The notes: generated by a model not told the origin, from the letters alone. DNA of 64,000 bases from Lepeophtheirus salmonis (GCF_016086655.4 NC_052135.2:10010363-10074362); one strand, 5' to 3'; shown: positions 13,191 to 25,597, counted from the stretch's first letter. A program made the numbers and translations.

Positions 13191-15934
13191 TTAAAGGTTA
13201 TGCAAAACCTCCCACTTTGAAATTTAAATCACCGAGATAAATTACTTCCTTATTGTTCAGGATGTAGTTAAGATGGTCTGGATTAACTTGAGCAACCCGG
13301 TACGACGATTCTGTAGAATATCTGAAGGGCTTTATGTATTCTTGAAAATAGAGACAATAATTGGCGAAGTCCCAGCTTCACAAAAAAATTATTCTTCCAT
13401 TATAAGAGATTGATATGCTCCAAATAGAACAAATATGAACTCCTAGATAGGGGAAAGATGGGTGTATATAGATCCCTATATCCAAATGTTTCACAGTTAA
13501 GATCCGTCCAAATCAGTAATCACCATGAATTACTTGATACTCTAAAAAACAATGTTCAACATAAATATACTAATAATATTTATTAATTGATAAGTAGTTT
13601 TAAAATAATAGTAATAGTTATAATAAAAAATCAGAAGTAGAATGATATATTCTTATTCTAGATCAAAAAGCAATAGATGGCTTGCCACTCGTACAATATT
13701 ACCATTCATTTTTAATACTCAAAAGCATGCTATTTGCACTCATCTAATTTTTTCCTGTATTTCCATCGTTGATAATAACCCATGCATCATTACAAGGTTC
13801 TCTTCCAAGAATCTCTTCATAAATAAAACTACAAGAAAATAACAATTATCTCCATCAAAAGGTGTTTTAATAAAACTGTACTAAATCAAATTATTTTTCC
13901 AGTAGAAGTGAAAGATTCTTATTGGCTTTATAGTTTCAAAAATATTAAAAAAATAACCCGACCTTCCTTTCTTTAATTTTTTTAAATATTTCAAATTGTA
14001 TTTCACTTTAGTTTTTTTTTTTTTTTTTTAATGATTGCAATTATTTTTATTTACTATTTGTGATTTTAATGTAATTACGAAGTACGAACAGTTGTTGGTT
14101 TTTTTACCAATGTTGATTGATGAATAAATAAATTGATGATGATCATTTTTTTAGTTAGATAGTTAAAAAAGTAGTTCACTGTGTACTGACTACAATTTGC
14201 TTTTTTGATTTTTATTTAAGTTGATGTATTTGACGAAAAAATTCTGAAATCTTTCACCATTTATTATTAAATTTTAAAGTGAACTTGTTTAAAAATTAAA
14301 TGCTATTATTTTTAGAGATTTTAAAAATCAAACTAAAATATTGTTTTCTGTAAGAGAAAATAGTTTAAATTAATAAATGAAGGGATTGGTTCTTCTATTA
14401 TTGTATGTCTAGATAACATAATCTACATATAAAACATTTTCTTATTTAGGTTAGCAATGTTTTGTTAAAATGGGCTCAATAAATTAAGAAAAATTTCAAG
14501 AAAAAAATGTGATATTTAATTGAAATTCTTTATTTAATACCCATGGACTTGACATCCAATGCCAATACTAAGAAATCATAAGTTTTTATTGTCCAAAATT
14601 AATTTTTGTATATACCTTATAGCCTTTTATTGTTGAGTATTTCCTCATAGTTAAACTATTAGATTAGAGCATATGTATGTTTAATAACATTAAGAATAAT
14701 TAAAACTACTATTTTCAATATTTTCCCTGTACGTTGAAAAGTTTTTATTATATTCCTTTTTCCACATAAAAAAGGGATTTGCACGCTTTGTGAACATTTA
14801 GAAACAAACACCAATTTCTAAAAATTAAAAAAATCATGGAAGAAAAAATATTTAATGTGGTTTAAGATTCTCTTTTATTATTTAATACAATTTTCAAGAT
14901 TAATCTTTCTATAAAGTGCATTATGTCAAGAATACATTAGTAAAATATCTTAGCACAACAAAAAAAGGAAAAAAAAATCACATACATACAACATGTATAT
15001 AATGTGAAATACACACATATAAAAGTCAATTTGCTACTTTTGTAAAGCAAATTTGATTTAGATTTATCAACGGCATTACTTTATTAATATTATTACATTT
15101 TTTATACAATTTCAAAATGATATCATTTGTTAAATTCATACTTATGACTAAAAATATTTTTTTCAGAATCTTCGAGACACCTGTGAGCTTATAAAAATTG
15201 CTACTGACGAAAACATCATATCCCTCCAAAACATGAAATTGTCCCTAAAATTGTGCAAGATTTTTTAGGAAATTCAGAAATTACTAATTGATTGTATATC
15301 TGATTTCAAGCTTGATAAATCTTGGGAAAGAAAAATTGCACACTCCTTAAAAAATATTGTATGATGGCAGGAAATTTACGGGTCAGTTCTGTTTCAAGGA
15401 GAAATGATAGTATCCACGCTTTTTTTCATTGTCTGGTTGTTACAATAATAAAGCATTTTTTTATATGTACATTGAAAGTTTTTAAGAATAAACAATAAAA
15501 TAGTGCATTCTCTTTGGTGTCTCCTCCCATATGACCAAAATCTTTCTAGAAGAAAAAAAAATAAAGACAGCCCTAAGTAATTGTTAATCGTTTATAGTTC
15601 AGAACATTACTAAATATTGGGTTAATAGTCTAATTGATATCATATTTATACAAATTGCCGCTGCTACAATGCACGTTGACCTTTCATTAAAGATCCTTAC
15701 CTCCATTGAGGGATCTTAGCATCATTTATTTGATAAAATACTCCTCACAGATGTTGGTGCAAGATGAAAGGGCTCCACAATTTATAATTTGCCAATATAA
15801 AAAGCACGTTAACGAATGATATTTTCTATTAGAGTAGGTTAGTTTGAGGGCATTTTATTGCACAGTTGTAGTTTTAACTGTTTATATTTTTGATAGATAT
15901 GTTACTTGGTTTTGCTATGAGGAATAAGGTTGTA
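13191..15934. other. AT-rich region, no recognised gene
   Basis: No family was recognised. A T-run lies near 14013-14030. At 15150-15270 a pyrimidine tract ending in TTTTTTTCAG precedes a 33-codon open segment beginning NLRDTCELIKIATDE. It looks exon-like but is short and has no known match, so it is noted only. Confidence 0.35.
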
Positions 15935-16769
15935 CTGGGTGGTCTATGAAAATCTGAACACTTATTAATTCAATGATTAATCAAGGCTCAGTGATGGAAA
16001 TTTATTCATATTTCGATATATTTAATAATAAATCATTAGTTACTAAACAAAACAAATCTGATCTCTATAGAAAATTTCCATTCGCGCACTCCTTCTCGCT
16101 GGGCGTATCCAGAATCACTGTCTACGCCGTCAGCAAGTCCAAAACGTGGGGGAGGAAGAAGAGCTCTGTCAAAAGGCCAAAACAGACCTTTGTGAGTTAA
16201 AGAAAACAGCCCAGGCCAAATCTCTCAAGTCCACAAGGGTCCATGCAAAAGATCTGGGTGTTTCACACTAGACTGTCGAGAGAGCTATAAAAAAGTAATG
16301 GAGAGTGCCTTGTTAATGTGGAGAGGCCACTTTTGAAACCCACAATAAAAGAAACCCATCTCCTCATTGCAAAGCTCTCCTGAATAAGTTTTGAATGAGT
16401 CATTTGAATTATTTTTGCCAATTTTGGCCCCCTATATCCCTAATGCCACCCCGGTCGACTACACCTTTTGGATGCATGTAGAGGGGAAAGCCAATAGTGT
16501 CTGTCCTCTAAACACCGAGGGCCTCAAAGCCACTGTCAACCAGCACTGGGACGCCATGACAGATGAGTATATCCCCAGCGTGTTCTAGGCTTTCATATAT
16601 CACCTGGAAGCCATAATAGCCGATAAAGACGTCTACATAAATTATTACGAGAACTCAAACACCTATCTATTTATAATTATAATATTGTTGAAATTCTATT
16701 GTTAATTAATAAATTATATCTTGTTAAAGTTTAAAATTCAAAGTGTTCAGATTTTAATCGACGAACCGG
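15935..16769 (+). mobile_element. internally deleted Tc1-like element with both TIRs
   Basis: The left TIR (CTGGGTGGTCTATGAAAATC and following TGAACACTT) pairs with the reverse complement of the right TIR (CCGGTTCGTCGATTAAAATC and following TGAACACTTT). Both ends are flanked by TA (15933-15934 and 16770-16771), the expected target-site duplication. At 835 bp the element is well short of the 1.2-1.4 kb usual for intact elements with a full transposase. It is therefore a non-autonomous, MITE-like derivative that keeps some coding sequence. A related decayed copy lies at 10356-10915. Confidence 0.88.
16067..16645 (+). pseudogene. Tc1-like transposase remnant, catalytic centre deleted
   Basis: The 5' part encodes a helix-turn-helix segment (FSLGVSRITVYAVSKSK), equivalent to the TIR-binding domain of these transposases, and then hits TAA at 16198. 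Further fragments (STRVHAKDLGVSH) follow in shifted frames. The 3' part at 16391-16588 encodes the region around the third catalytic residue (NATPVDYTFWMHVEGKA) and a C-terminal helix region (LKATVNQHWDAMTDEYI), ending at TAG 16586. The central block with the first and second catalytic Asp residues is absent. The product could not catalyse transposition. Confidence 0.85.
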
Positions 16770-16771
16770 TA

Positions 16772-18180
16772 TTACAGAATATTACTTTTAAACGATAATG
16801 TCTAATTATCTGTTATTTATGAATGTAAATATTTTTTAAATAAAACCTTGCTGATGAGAAAAAATATATCAGTGGACAAAAAAAATTAATTATTCAATAC
16901 TTTTTTTAATGATAGCAACTTTTCACTCAGGTTGACTTTTTTCGAATTCATTACTTTTTTATTGAGTTAATGTAACTTTTACTTTGTTCTATTTAAATTT
17001 CTTGTTTATATACTTTTATTAGTATAAGTATAATGTAATAACTTTATTAACATTATTTTCTGGGAAATTTACTTTTTCAATTTTTTTCAAAAAGTGGTTA
17101 AAACTGATTGAAGATAGCAGAAAGTGAAATAAGGTAGAAAAGGATTTAAGGCAACTAAGTTATATATTATGTGCATAGGATCAAACATTAACTGTAATTT
17201 AAAAAAATCGTTAAGTATGTAGTTATGAGTCTCATAAAATATTCATTTTAAGGTAGACCTAGAATGTACGTTGTAAATAATATTAAATCGTCTGAAAAAT
17301 ACTTAGATTGATACATAGATGGCACCACTAGTATTAAGTATTCTATTTTAATACATTTTCTAAATCAACTAAAGAATTTAACTTAACTACAAATAAAAAC
17401 AAAATTACACTTCCAAATTTAACTTAAATAAGGATAATAATAAAAGATGGCAAAAAAAAAAGATAAACCGACGGAGCCAGAGATCTCATAAGTAAATCAG
17501 ACCAAGAAAAAAGGATCTCGAGCCAGTTTTGACAAAAAATCGTTGTTATCAATTTATTTTTTGAATTAGTATTTCCCATCGATGGAGAGGGAGTTGTAGA
17601 TTATAATTGATTGAGAGACGTAATAATGGAGCCACCAAAGGAATTCTTTCTTCTTGTGCTTCGTTGCATATGAGTAACAAAGTCTTCCATCAATTCTAAT
17701 ACTGTAAGTATGTTAAAATGAACCAATCGGAGGGAATCAGTCATAAATCAAAGTTTAACCAGATATCTTCCTCTACCAACTTAAGAACCGATATAATTTG
17801 TACTTATTCGTTGAATAGATGAAACGACGTTTCTAACTTTTCATGGCAAAAAAACCAAAGACATTTTATCTCTTTGGGATCGATCTACTTGGGACTTGAT
17901 TGTAAAAATAAAGGATGTTCCTAGTGTGTACCTGAACCATATATCAGTGAATGGATTTTTCACAATGACGTTTGGATTTGTATATTCCATACCATCTACA
18001 AGACCAAGTCTATTATACCTTCACCTCGTAAAAGATGATGGATTCTTCTCTTTATGACACCTACTATTACTAGAACCTTGTTAGTATCAACCTTCAAACA
18101 ATACATGTCAGCCTTCAAACAATTGGTTCGTGAGGTATAGCTTTCAGACTACAACACCTTTTTTTATGTTTAAAAAATGG
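16772..18180. other. AT-rich region, no recognised gene
   Basis: The only coding-like point is an ATG at 17447 opening MAKKKDKPTEPEIS followed by a stop. It was not assigned. No repeats or RNAs were recognised. Confidence 0.35.
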
Positions 18181-18184
18181 ACAA

Positions 18185-18905
18185 AAAATAATTTCGTGTC
18201 GTAATGAAGCATTCTTTTTCTTTTTTTGTAAAAACTGAATACTTTTCAAGAGCTTTACTTGATAAATATTATTCAGACTCTGTAGAAGTGAAATCAAACA
18301 TTAAAAATTGGCTTGCGAAATTTAAACGGGCGTCGAATACAATGTACGCTGAGTACGTCCAATGAGGTAATTACCGACGAAAATATCAAAAATGTTGATA
18401 AAATAATTTTAAATTATAGTAAAGTGAAGTTGATAGACATATCTGAGACACTACATATGTGATAGGGGCATGTGTTAGATATATCGTACATGAGTAGTGC
18501 TATGTACAAAGGGGGTGGCGCGTGAGCTCACAATTGATCTAAACCAATAACCTCTTCATGATTCGAATAATTTTTTAACGAAATTTGACACCTAAGAAAC
18601 ACAATTTTTTTTTTGACAATATGTTACCTTGGATGAAACTTGGCTTCATCATTACACTCTATGTAGAGTTTAATCGAGAGTCAACCAAGGGTACTGTACG
18701 CAATGGACAGAATCTAAAGTATGTAATGACGCAACGGCAAGGTTATAGCATGATTATGCACATGGTAAAATATTCATTGATTCTCTCGGAAAGATTATTT
18801 TGAGATAATTACATTGCATTGTTGAAGGGTTTGAAGGATCACATCACAAAAAATAGTCTCATTCAAAGAAAAAAAAGGATGTTTTATCAAGATACAAATC
18901 ACAAA
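18185..18905 (+). pseudogene. mariner (DD34D-like) transposase pseudogene
   Basis: Plus-strand frames read through a mariner transposase in order. The N-terminal helix-turn-helix segment comes first (DKYYSDSVEVKSNIKNW followed by LAKFKR, matching the Y.DSAPS...V..W...F..G pattern of mariners). A middle part then parallels the usual RWVPRLLT..QK region (GVARELTIDLNQ), followed by the region that should hold the D-E-x-W motif (LPWMKLGFIITLYVEF, where the Asp is not preserved). The last part, LLKGLKDHITKNSLIQRKKR and then MFYQDTNHK, matches the pre-second-Asp segment (FHQDNA in intact copies). The sequence stops at about 18905, so the third Asp and C-terminus are missing. Stops and frameshifts are frequent, indicating an old copy. 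No TIRs were identified. Confidence 0.75.
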
Positions 18906-19250
18906 TGATTTTTATTTAATATGATAAATCTGTTTGTAAAATAGCTATCATGCGTAATGTTTTGTTTTCAAATTATTAAACATTCTTTGAGATGAGATTA
19001 TATGTATACTCATAATACAGAAATAAGGAAATAAAAGGGAGTTGAAAACAAGCAAAGGAAGAAAGAAATTGGGTTTTGTTTTCTTTTCCTTTTTACTAAG
19101 TATAATAATTAGCCAAGCATTGAAATTTTCAAGTTGTCGTTTTTTAATTTAATATACAGGAGAAAACATTTTTTTCAATTAATAAAAAAATGTCGGCACT
19201 ATTATCTTATTACTTATTTGAACATATAAAATTATATGTTTACATCCTTA
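18906..19250. other. AT-rich spacer
   Basis: Nothing recognised between two transposon fossils. Confidence 0.4.
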
Positions 19251-19254
19251 ACAT

Positions 19255-19880
19255 TCAGTTGCAGTCGTTGTTTAGCAGCGAACTTTGAGCACCGGCGACA
19301 GTTGAACATATGCAGGTAGGACGTTGTTTGTTTTTTACCGACTAGCTAAAAGGGTTTGACGTCAGTCAAAAAAAAAAGGAATCGATCAATGAGGTATTTA
19401 TTTTACAAATCGTGGATAAAGCAGAGTGTCCATGGTGGGATCCATGCAAGACGAGACAATGTAAAGATTGATAACTTCTTAAACCTGGATCGGTGCTTTG
19501 TCTGTAGAGCCAGGAGAAACTGGAAGTGTTTGGATCTGAAAAAGACTATGCTCCATTTCATACCGCAAAGAAGATGTTCACTCGGTTGTCAGGTGTGTTG
19601 TTTTTTTGACCTTGTTGTATCCAGTGTTTGTACTCCAAGCTCACTAGACCTCTACCCTTATGGACTTCTTTTTGTGGGGCGCAGTTGAATGACCCACCAA
19701 CCGATTCCTTCTGCAACGCATAATTTGAGCAATTTGGTAGGAATTCCTGAATTTGCCAAAGGAGACTGTCCTCTAGAATTGATCCTGTACGCCAAAGAAA
19801 TTATAGTGAATAATAATACATTTTATGAGTCAGCTTTCCTTTTATTAAAATCAGATGAGTTTTTTTGGATAAAATCCTAG
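19255..19880 (+). pseudogene. Tc1-like fossil, family D copy 1 (undisrupted)
   Basis: The sequence aligns with 54235-55290. Shared features include a 5' stretch (TTTAGCAGCGAACTTTGAG here, TTTAACAGTGAACTTTGAG there), an N-terminal segment RDNVKIDNFLNLDRCFVCRA (RDNVEIVNFLDLKKYF in the other copy) and the third-catalytic-region segment SSLDLYPYGLLFVG (ISLDLNPNNLFVY there). Intact relatives have S-P-D-L-N-P-x-D-Y/F-F at this point. The central catalytic part is deleted in both copies. The copy carries the uninterrupted version of the site that is split by a hAT-like insertion at 54.5 kb (TTTGTCTGTAGAGCCAGGAG, 19497-19516). Confidence 0.65.
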
Positions 19881-21730
19881 CAAAAAACTAGTCTTGTTAT
19901 TTAAATAAAGGCCTAAGGTTCAATATTCCTAAAAATGAAAATTAAACAAAATATAATTTATGCCTACATATTTTCTATTATTGATATTATTTATTATCTT
20001 GATAATTTAAAAAGTATTCTGAACATAAAGAATAGACTGTGTACAGTAACGTCAGATACATTTTTCATGTTTGCCGAATTTAATGCATGTGTTTATTCAA
20101 AAGAATAAATAAATTTATAATACATTTTATGTGAATGTTATATAGGAAAATGCAAGAGATAATATTTATTTGCTATGTTGAAGAAAAGAAACATATGCAA
20201 ATATTTTTTTTAGGTACAAGGGCGGGGGTGAGTTCCTCTTCCAGAATAAAATAATTAAATAGCATGATTTATTTTGTACTTATGTGATTTTTTAGTTTGA
20301 AATAAAATAGTTAAAATATCAGTCGTATACCCAAAATGTATAAGTATGTATACCTATAAGCTTTTAATAGAAATTTGAAATAGTTTTATGCGTGATGTCT
20401 TTTACTCAAAACACTTTACAATTCAATTTTATAAAATTGGGGATCAATATAACTATGTATAGGTACATTAATATTTTTTTAATCTAAGCCTAGTTTATAT
20501 AGTATGCATATTGTTGTAGCAAGTGTTTTTGTTAGGCTTCATCAAGGCTAGACCTCCTATTTTCAAAGTTTGACAAATATATGGCAAAATTCAAAGTTGT
20601 GCCAGCTAAGTAATAGCTCCTACATAGCCTCATGACAGTAGCAGAAATATCCACAAACCCATGGCAAATATTAGCCACGTAGTGTGTCTCATATTATACA
20701 TTTCATATACTTTCTGAATAATTATCTTAGAAATTAATGTTTATTAGCAAATTATGAATGATCCACATTATATTCCATGTTTACTTTTTTATCTTTGTTT
20801 GCACAACAAATTTAATCCACCAATAGAATGCAATTAAAAAGATAAAAAATATACGTGCATACCTTCATTGCATGCCTGGTAGAATTAACTTGAATGCAAT
20901 ATAGCTGAAAGATAATGGCATTTACTATAATATGGCAACATAATGTAATTCTAGAATGAACAGTTAAGTATATATTAGATAATATCATAGTACCCAGAAT
21001 CCCATTTTAGCCAAATTGATCTACTTATTAAATGAAAAGATTTTTTTTATTCAGATTTTTTTTTTTTAATTGCCCTTAGAAAAAAATAAAAACATGTTAT
21101 AAATACTGATGTAGTAGTGTAATGTTATCTATTTATTATATTAAAATGTGTTTATAATGAAATACCGGATTAAATTATTAAAATACCACTCTTATCGTAG
21201 TCTTTTGGAGCAAAAAAATCCCGTGGCATATGAAGTTCACGTTGTAAGGGAACGTTAAGGTACTAAAACTCTAAACTATCAGAATCAACTTGTTACTTTC
21301 TTATTAATTTTTTTTTAGTATGGTTAGGCAATAAAACATTTTACTCATAATAAATTACTTAAAATAATGTAGACAATACAGATATTCCATATAGTGTTGT
21401 CCTTGTTTATTCGGTTCAGTCCAGTCTTATGACCTTTCCCATCAGTCTTTCGGACTATCAGTTCTAGAATAGATGAAAAAAAGAAGAAATAATATAGAAT
21501 GACGTCATCAAAATTCAAATTCTGGGATATTACTAGCTAGTAAGACAGAGTTGTTGGAACCATAAGGGCCATTGACACCATTTTTGGATAATTTTGAAGT
21601 CAAAATGAAAATTAAATATGACTTTTTTTTTCAAATAAAAAAAAAAAATATTCAGTCATAGTTCAAACATCATATAACTTTTGAACCATTTGGAACATTT
21701 GGTCGAAAAAGCATATTTTATTTATTGATA
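19881..21730. other. AT-rich region; short GGTTCAGTCCAGT motif near 21.4 kb
   Basis: No gene was seen. At about 21410-21470, GGTTCAGTCCAGTCTTATGACC and neighbouring GGACTATCAGTTCTAGAATAG resemble the hairpin sequence at 58085-58262, suggesting a short dispersed repeat that I cannot delimit. Confidence 0.35.
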
Positions 21731-21732
21731 TA

Positions 21733-23060
21733 CAGTATGTCCGAAAATTGATGGCAGTTTTTAAAAAAATCAGGAAATAACCTAAACAAGTGATTTTTTT
21801 GGCTAAAAACTTTATTTACATCTCAATATGACTACATTTAAGCTTAATACATTTTCTATGCGTTTTGGCATCCCTTCATAGAGATAATCCAAAGTATCTG
21901 GAGAAATTTTTTCCTAAGCTTTTGTCAGTTTTTTTTAATTCATCCTCTGAAGTTGCTGGCACATTTTCATTGAGTTTCCTATGGACCAAGGCTCACAAAT
22001 TTTCAATGAGAGACAAATCAGGAACGTTGGCAGACCATAAGTCGTTGCCCGAGAAAAATCCAAGTTGTCTGAACACCACTTTTGTGCCTTTTTGGAGTGG
22101 TGAGCAGGGGCTCCTGATGTGTCAGACAACATTTTCCTCTTCATAGGAGGTCCAGTTTCTTCAGTACGAGACAAAGCTGACATCAAAGACTTGCTTAGGA
22201 TCTCCATTACGTAGTACTCGGCCGTTACAGTTTGGTTTTGTGGAATGAGGTGAAGATCTCAAACTGCCTGGTGGCTGATAACAGCCCAAACGTGAATTTT
22301 CAGAGGAAATTTCACAGTTGGAGTGGGTTCCACATCTCCCTTATCTCTTGCCCAAACTCGATCTGTTTGGAGATTTGGGGCATTAAATAGCTCAAATAGA
22401 CTTTCATCACTGAAGAGGATACATTTCCAGTCATCTTCAGTACAGTGTTTCCGCTCACGACAGAATTGAAGCCGGGCCTTCCTTTGGTTTTCTGAAAGTT
22501 TGGGGTGCAGACGAGGTTTGTATGGCAAACCATTCAAAAGAGTACCTCAAGTAGTTGTGGACAGATGACTTGGATATTGGATAGCCCTTTGAAGTTAATC
22601 TTGCGGCAAGTTTCCTCTCGGATTGCATCTTTTTGGTCAAAGTTTTTGAAATCACCAGTCTAGGAGCTTTGCTATTTTTTTTCTTCCCTCATCGACCCTT
22701 CGGATTTGCAAGGGTTTGTCCATCCTTCCTTTTCTTACACCAATTCTCAATGGTTCTGTAACCTTTGAGGAACGTCTCTTTGGCTTGATCCACCCTCTAT
22801 AATGGCAAAAGCATCGGCCATGGTCTCCAAAGAGTGCTCATTCATCATTTCAGATATTAAATTTCAACTAACTTCCTGTGGTGTTTTCTGAGGCCTTTTA
22901 TATTGATGTATGATGCAATCATCGAAAATTATTGAATCAGAAAAATTCAATATAACCTAATGATTATATCAGCCAAATTTCATTTTATTCCCCCCAAAAA
23001 TATTTTTTTCCCCTATAAAACAGATATTTTTAATACCACCATCAATTTTTGGACATACCG
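21733..23060 (-). mobile_element. full-length Tc1-like element (likely D37E type), degenerate
   Basis: The terminal repeats are CAGTATGTCCGAAAATTGAT at the left and, reading the minus strand, CGGTATGTCCAAAAATTGAT at the right. TA lies outside both (21731-21732 and 23061-23062). Length is 1328 bp, normal for a complete element of this group. The minus strand holds a full-length but frameshifted transposase. The boundaries are well supported by both TIRs and the TA duplication. Confidence 0.9.
21876..22848 (-). pseudogene. Tc1-like transposase pseudogene
   Basis: The start is the double ATG at 22843-22848 (MMNEHSLETMADAFAI). The DNA-binding region follows, then ISKTLTKKMQSERKLAARL and SSVHNYLR (second helix-turn-helix). 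The first catalytic Asp lies in LFSDESLFEL (about 22400). The second catalytic block reads SDTSGAPAHHSKKAQKW; by alignment to the usual QQD-G/S-APAH, the Asp is replaced. After a frameshift near 22070 the third block reads VPDLSLIENL and then a stop where Trp is expected. If the lost Asp is aligned, 37 residues separate it from the Glu, as in the D37E group. The gene is dead through at least two frameshifts, a nonsense codon and a lost Asp. Confidence 0.85.
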
Positions 23061-23062
23061 TA

Positions 23063-24050
23063 TACGATTGTATATTTTCATTCATAATGATAATATTTAA
23101 AATAGATGGGTATTGTTAATATACTATATATTTCATATAGGTAAATTAATTTATGTTATTATGCAGAAAAGCGGAAAAACTAATTAATGATCATAATAGA
23201 AACACAACACAGTAGAATGTGGTTTCAATGTAGTTTGAAATTTTACCGTTGAAGTAATTTAAATAAATTAAATAACATACAAACACGACAGCAACTCTAA
23301 TGGAAAAAGTGATAATCACTACTCCATGATTAATTAATTACACAATGGAACAAAATGAAGGTATTTGAGCATCTACAGGATGAAACCCACATTTATTTTT
23401 ATTATTTAAGCCATAGAACACGATTATGACAGTTAAAACTTTCAAAGAATGTAGGTTTGGCCTTTTAAGTCTTTAAAAAAATCCAGTGCCATATTTTTAC
23501 ATGAAAGACCTATATAGATCAAAATCAAATTAAATAAAAAATGGATAGAAACATTTAGCATGTAAAAAAAAAAATTAATTTATCTTCATTATAATTAATA
23601 AAAAATGTATATAAATAATAAAAAATCGATTAAAATGAAGGACCTTACTTAGAAACGAATACCTTTTTTATTTTTTCTTCAAGTGTCTTATATTCTAGCT
23701 AAAGTTTTAGAATAGACTTAACACTTTAATTCTTTTTAAATTTCATTTAAAAAAGGTCAATTTCGATTAATTTTTTGTTTATTTAATTCAATTTTTTTAA
23801 AGGAACTTTTATAAAATAAAAGGTTAGGTAGCTTTCAATATTTATTTAAACTCTTCAAGCGTTTTTTAACAATAATATAAAAATATAACTAAAAATAGAT
23901 GTAAGGGGATTAAAACAAGTTTATAGATGCTTCATAATCAAAATCATTGATTAATTGATAGATAATATACTACCGTTTCAATTTGACGACCCGGAATAAT
24001 AGTTTAATATTATAGCACAATCTAAATAGCTGTAGGGGTTTAAAGGGGTA
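23063..24050. other. AT-rich region, no recognised gene
   Basis: Nothing identifiable. Confidence 0.4.
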
Positions 24051-24059
24051 CACTTTATA

Positions 24060-24440
24060 AATTTGTCCAACGTCATACTTTATCTTTCTATCTGTAAATT
24101 GGAGACAGTGACTGTGGAGAGTTGAAATTCAATTCTCACAACCTTTCAATAATAAGGAAATAACTTCGGTATGTCAAGCGTAAGGACATGAAGTGAAGGA
24201 AAAATATAATTATTGGCCGAACAAGAGAAGACGCTAAGTGAAGGGAAAGTTCTCGACTTTTCCAAGTTGTTCAATTAATTGGCACTTTGAAGGGTCACGG
24301 AAATAAATGGAAGGTCTCATTATGTGGAATAAGTTGTGAATTTGGCTCTTATTAAGTATTTGGAGGAGGGGGAGGGAGGAGTTCGCACGGAGTTTATCCG
24401 TTGAGGTTAACTCAGGGATGAGACCGGAGGAGATCATATC
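24060..24440. repeat. repeat shared with 45.0-45.4 kb
   Basis: The sequence at 24060-24160 (containing GTCATACTTTATCTTTCTAT) is directly similar to 45075-45145 (GTCATACTTTCTGTTTCTAT). Bases 24240-24390 are similar to 45310-45430 in the opposite orientation; the minus strand here reads IMRPSIYFRDPS and the plus strand there reads IMRLFIYFHNLS. The block precedes the Merlin-like transposase fragment and may be its 5' part or a neighbouring element. The mixed orientation suggests an inversion in one copy or a foldback structure. Confidence 0.45.
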
Positions 24441-24523
24441 TAATTATGAAAGACATTACGACTTTTTCTTATATCTACCATGAATAATGACAGTAGAATT
24501 AATTTCAGGAATACTTTGCGGTC

Positions 24524-24775
24524 ATGGAATTGGCGAAGAACATTCTTTGCGACGAGGACACCGTCATCGAATAGCTCCAGAATCGTGGATTGTTGAGAAG
24601 AAATGTAGATGAATCTAAATTTGGGAAGACTAAGTACCATAGAGGGAGGTACCAGGAAGGCCATTTGGTCTTTGGAGGTGTTGATAGGGACAGTGGGGAA
24701 TGCTTCCTAGATGAAGTTGAAGATAGTTCAGCGTCAACATTGTTACGTTGTTGCATAGTGTTATCGTTTAAATAA
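24524..24775 (+). pseudogene. Merlin/ISXO2-like transposase fragment, internally deleted
   Basis: ISXO2-like transposases are DDE enzymes of bacterial IS1016-type elements and of animal Merlin elements. The reading starts at ATG 24524 (MELAKNILCDEDTVIE), hits an in-frame TAG at 24572, and continues LQNRGLLRRNVDESKFGKTK. The hallmark first catalytic Asp lies in VDESKFGKTKYHRG, followed by EGHLVFGGVDRDSGECFL and VEDSSASTLL. Family members have about 100 residues, including a zinc-binding region, between the N-terminal FLQ..G-like motif and the DES motif. Here they are adjacent, so an internal deletion is likely. The rest of the catalytic domain (H-S-D-x-W and later) is missing after 24775. Not functional. 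Confidence 0.8.
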
Positions 24776-25597
24776 TGGATTATTCTTATTGAAAAATACT
24801 CATGCATTGACGAACAAGCATAATATAATCAAAAAAAAATCCACTTTGTTTTGATCCATGATGTGTTAGAAGAAGAGGATATTGGCTGTTGTGAGGCAAA
24901 CCCAAAGGTTTAGTTGTAGGAGAGCACAAGAAAATGAGAGATGTAAGCAAGGGAAACTGTAAAGCTATGTACAGTTGGAGCAATCCGGAATCGGAAAAGA
25001 AAGAGGAGAACGATTGTCTTTGACTCTTGATGAACTTTATTTTATATACAAAGACTACGAGACATTCTGTATTAAGCAACCACTTATGGGACTCAAATTA
25101 TCGGAGTTGTATATCTGGGACTGTGAATTCATACTTCCAATGGATATCAAGTAAATTTATAAGAACCCTAACAAGTAATTTTAAGGATTTTCCAACAATT
25201 TTTTCAGCTTAATTGTCTAATATTATACAAAAACATTTAAATGTATAACTTAGTTTGTAATACTTGGTATTTATCGTAGAATATAAATATTACAACTCTA
25301 TTCATTATTCATATATTATTTATTCATTTAATACAATTTAGAATGAGAATTCTGGTCCTACTCATGAACATGTAAATCAAATATTAATGTAAATTCCTAT
25401 GTCAGTGTTTCGTTCTATCAATTAATTTATTTATTGAAGAAATCTATATACATCTCATCCCTCGTCTATATTGCTGAGCAAATAATTGTATTTATTTTTA
25501 TCAAAATTGGTTAGAGTTCTTCCATAAAGTTAGACAAATTTTCTTTCGATTCCCTTGATGGTTTTTTTTTTTTTTTTTTTTTACCTTTATATATATA
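24776..25597. other. AT-rich region, T21 tract
   Basis: The segment after the Merlin-like fragment (24776-25210) has moderately long ORFs on both strands but nothing I recognise. A T-run of 21 lies at 25562-25582, just outside the next element. Confidence 0.35.
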
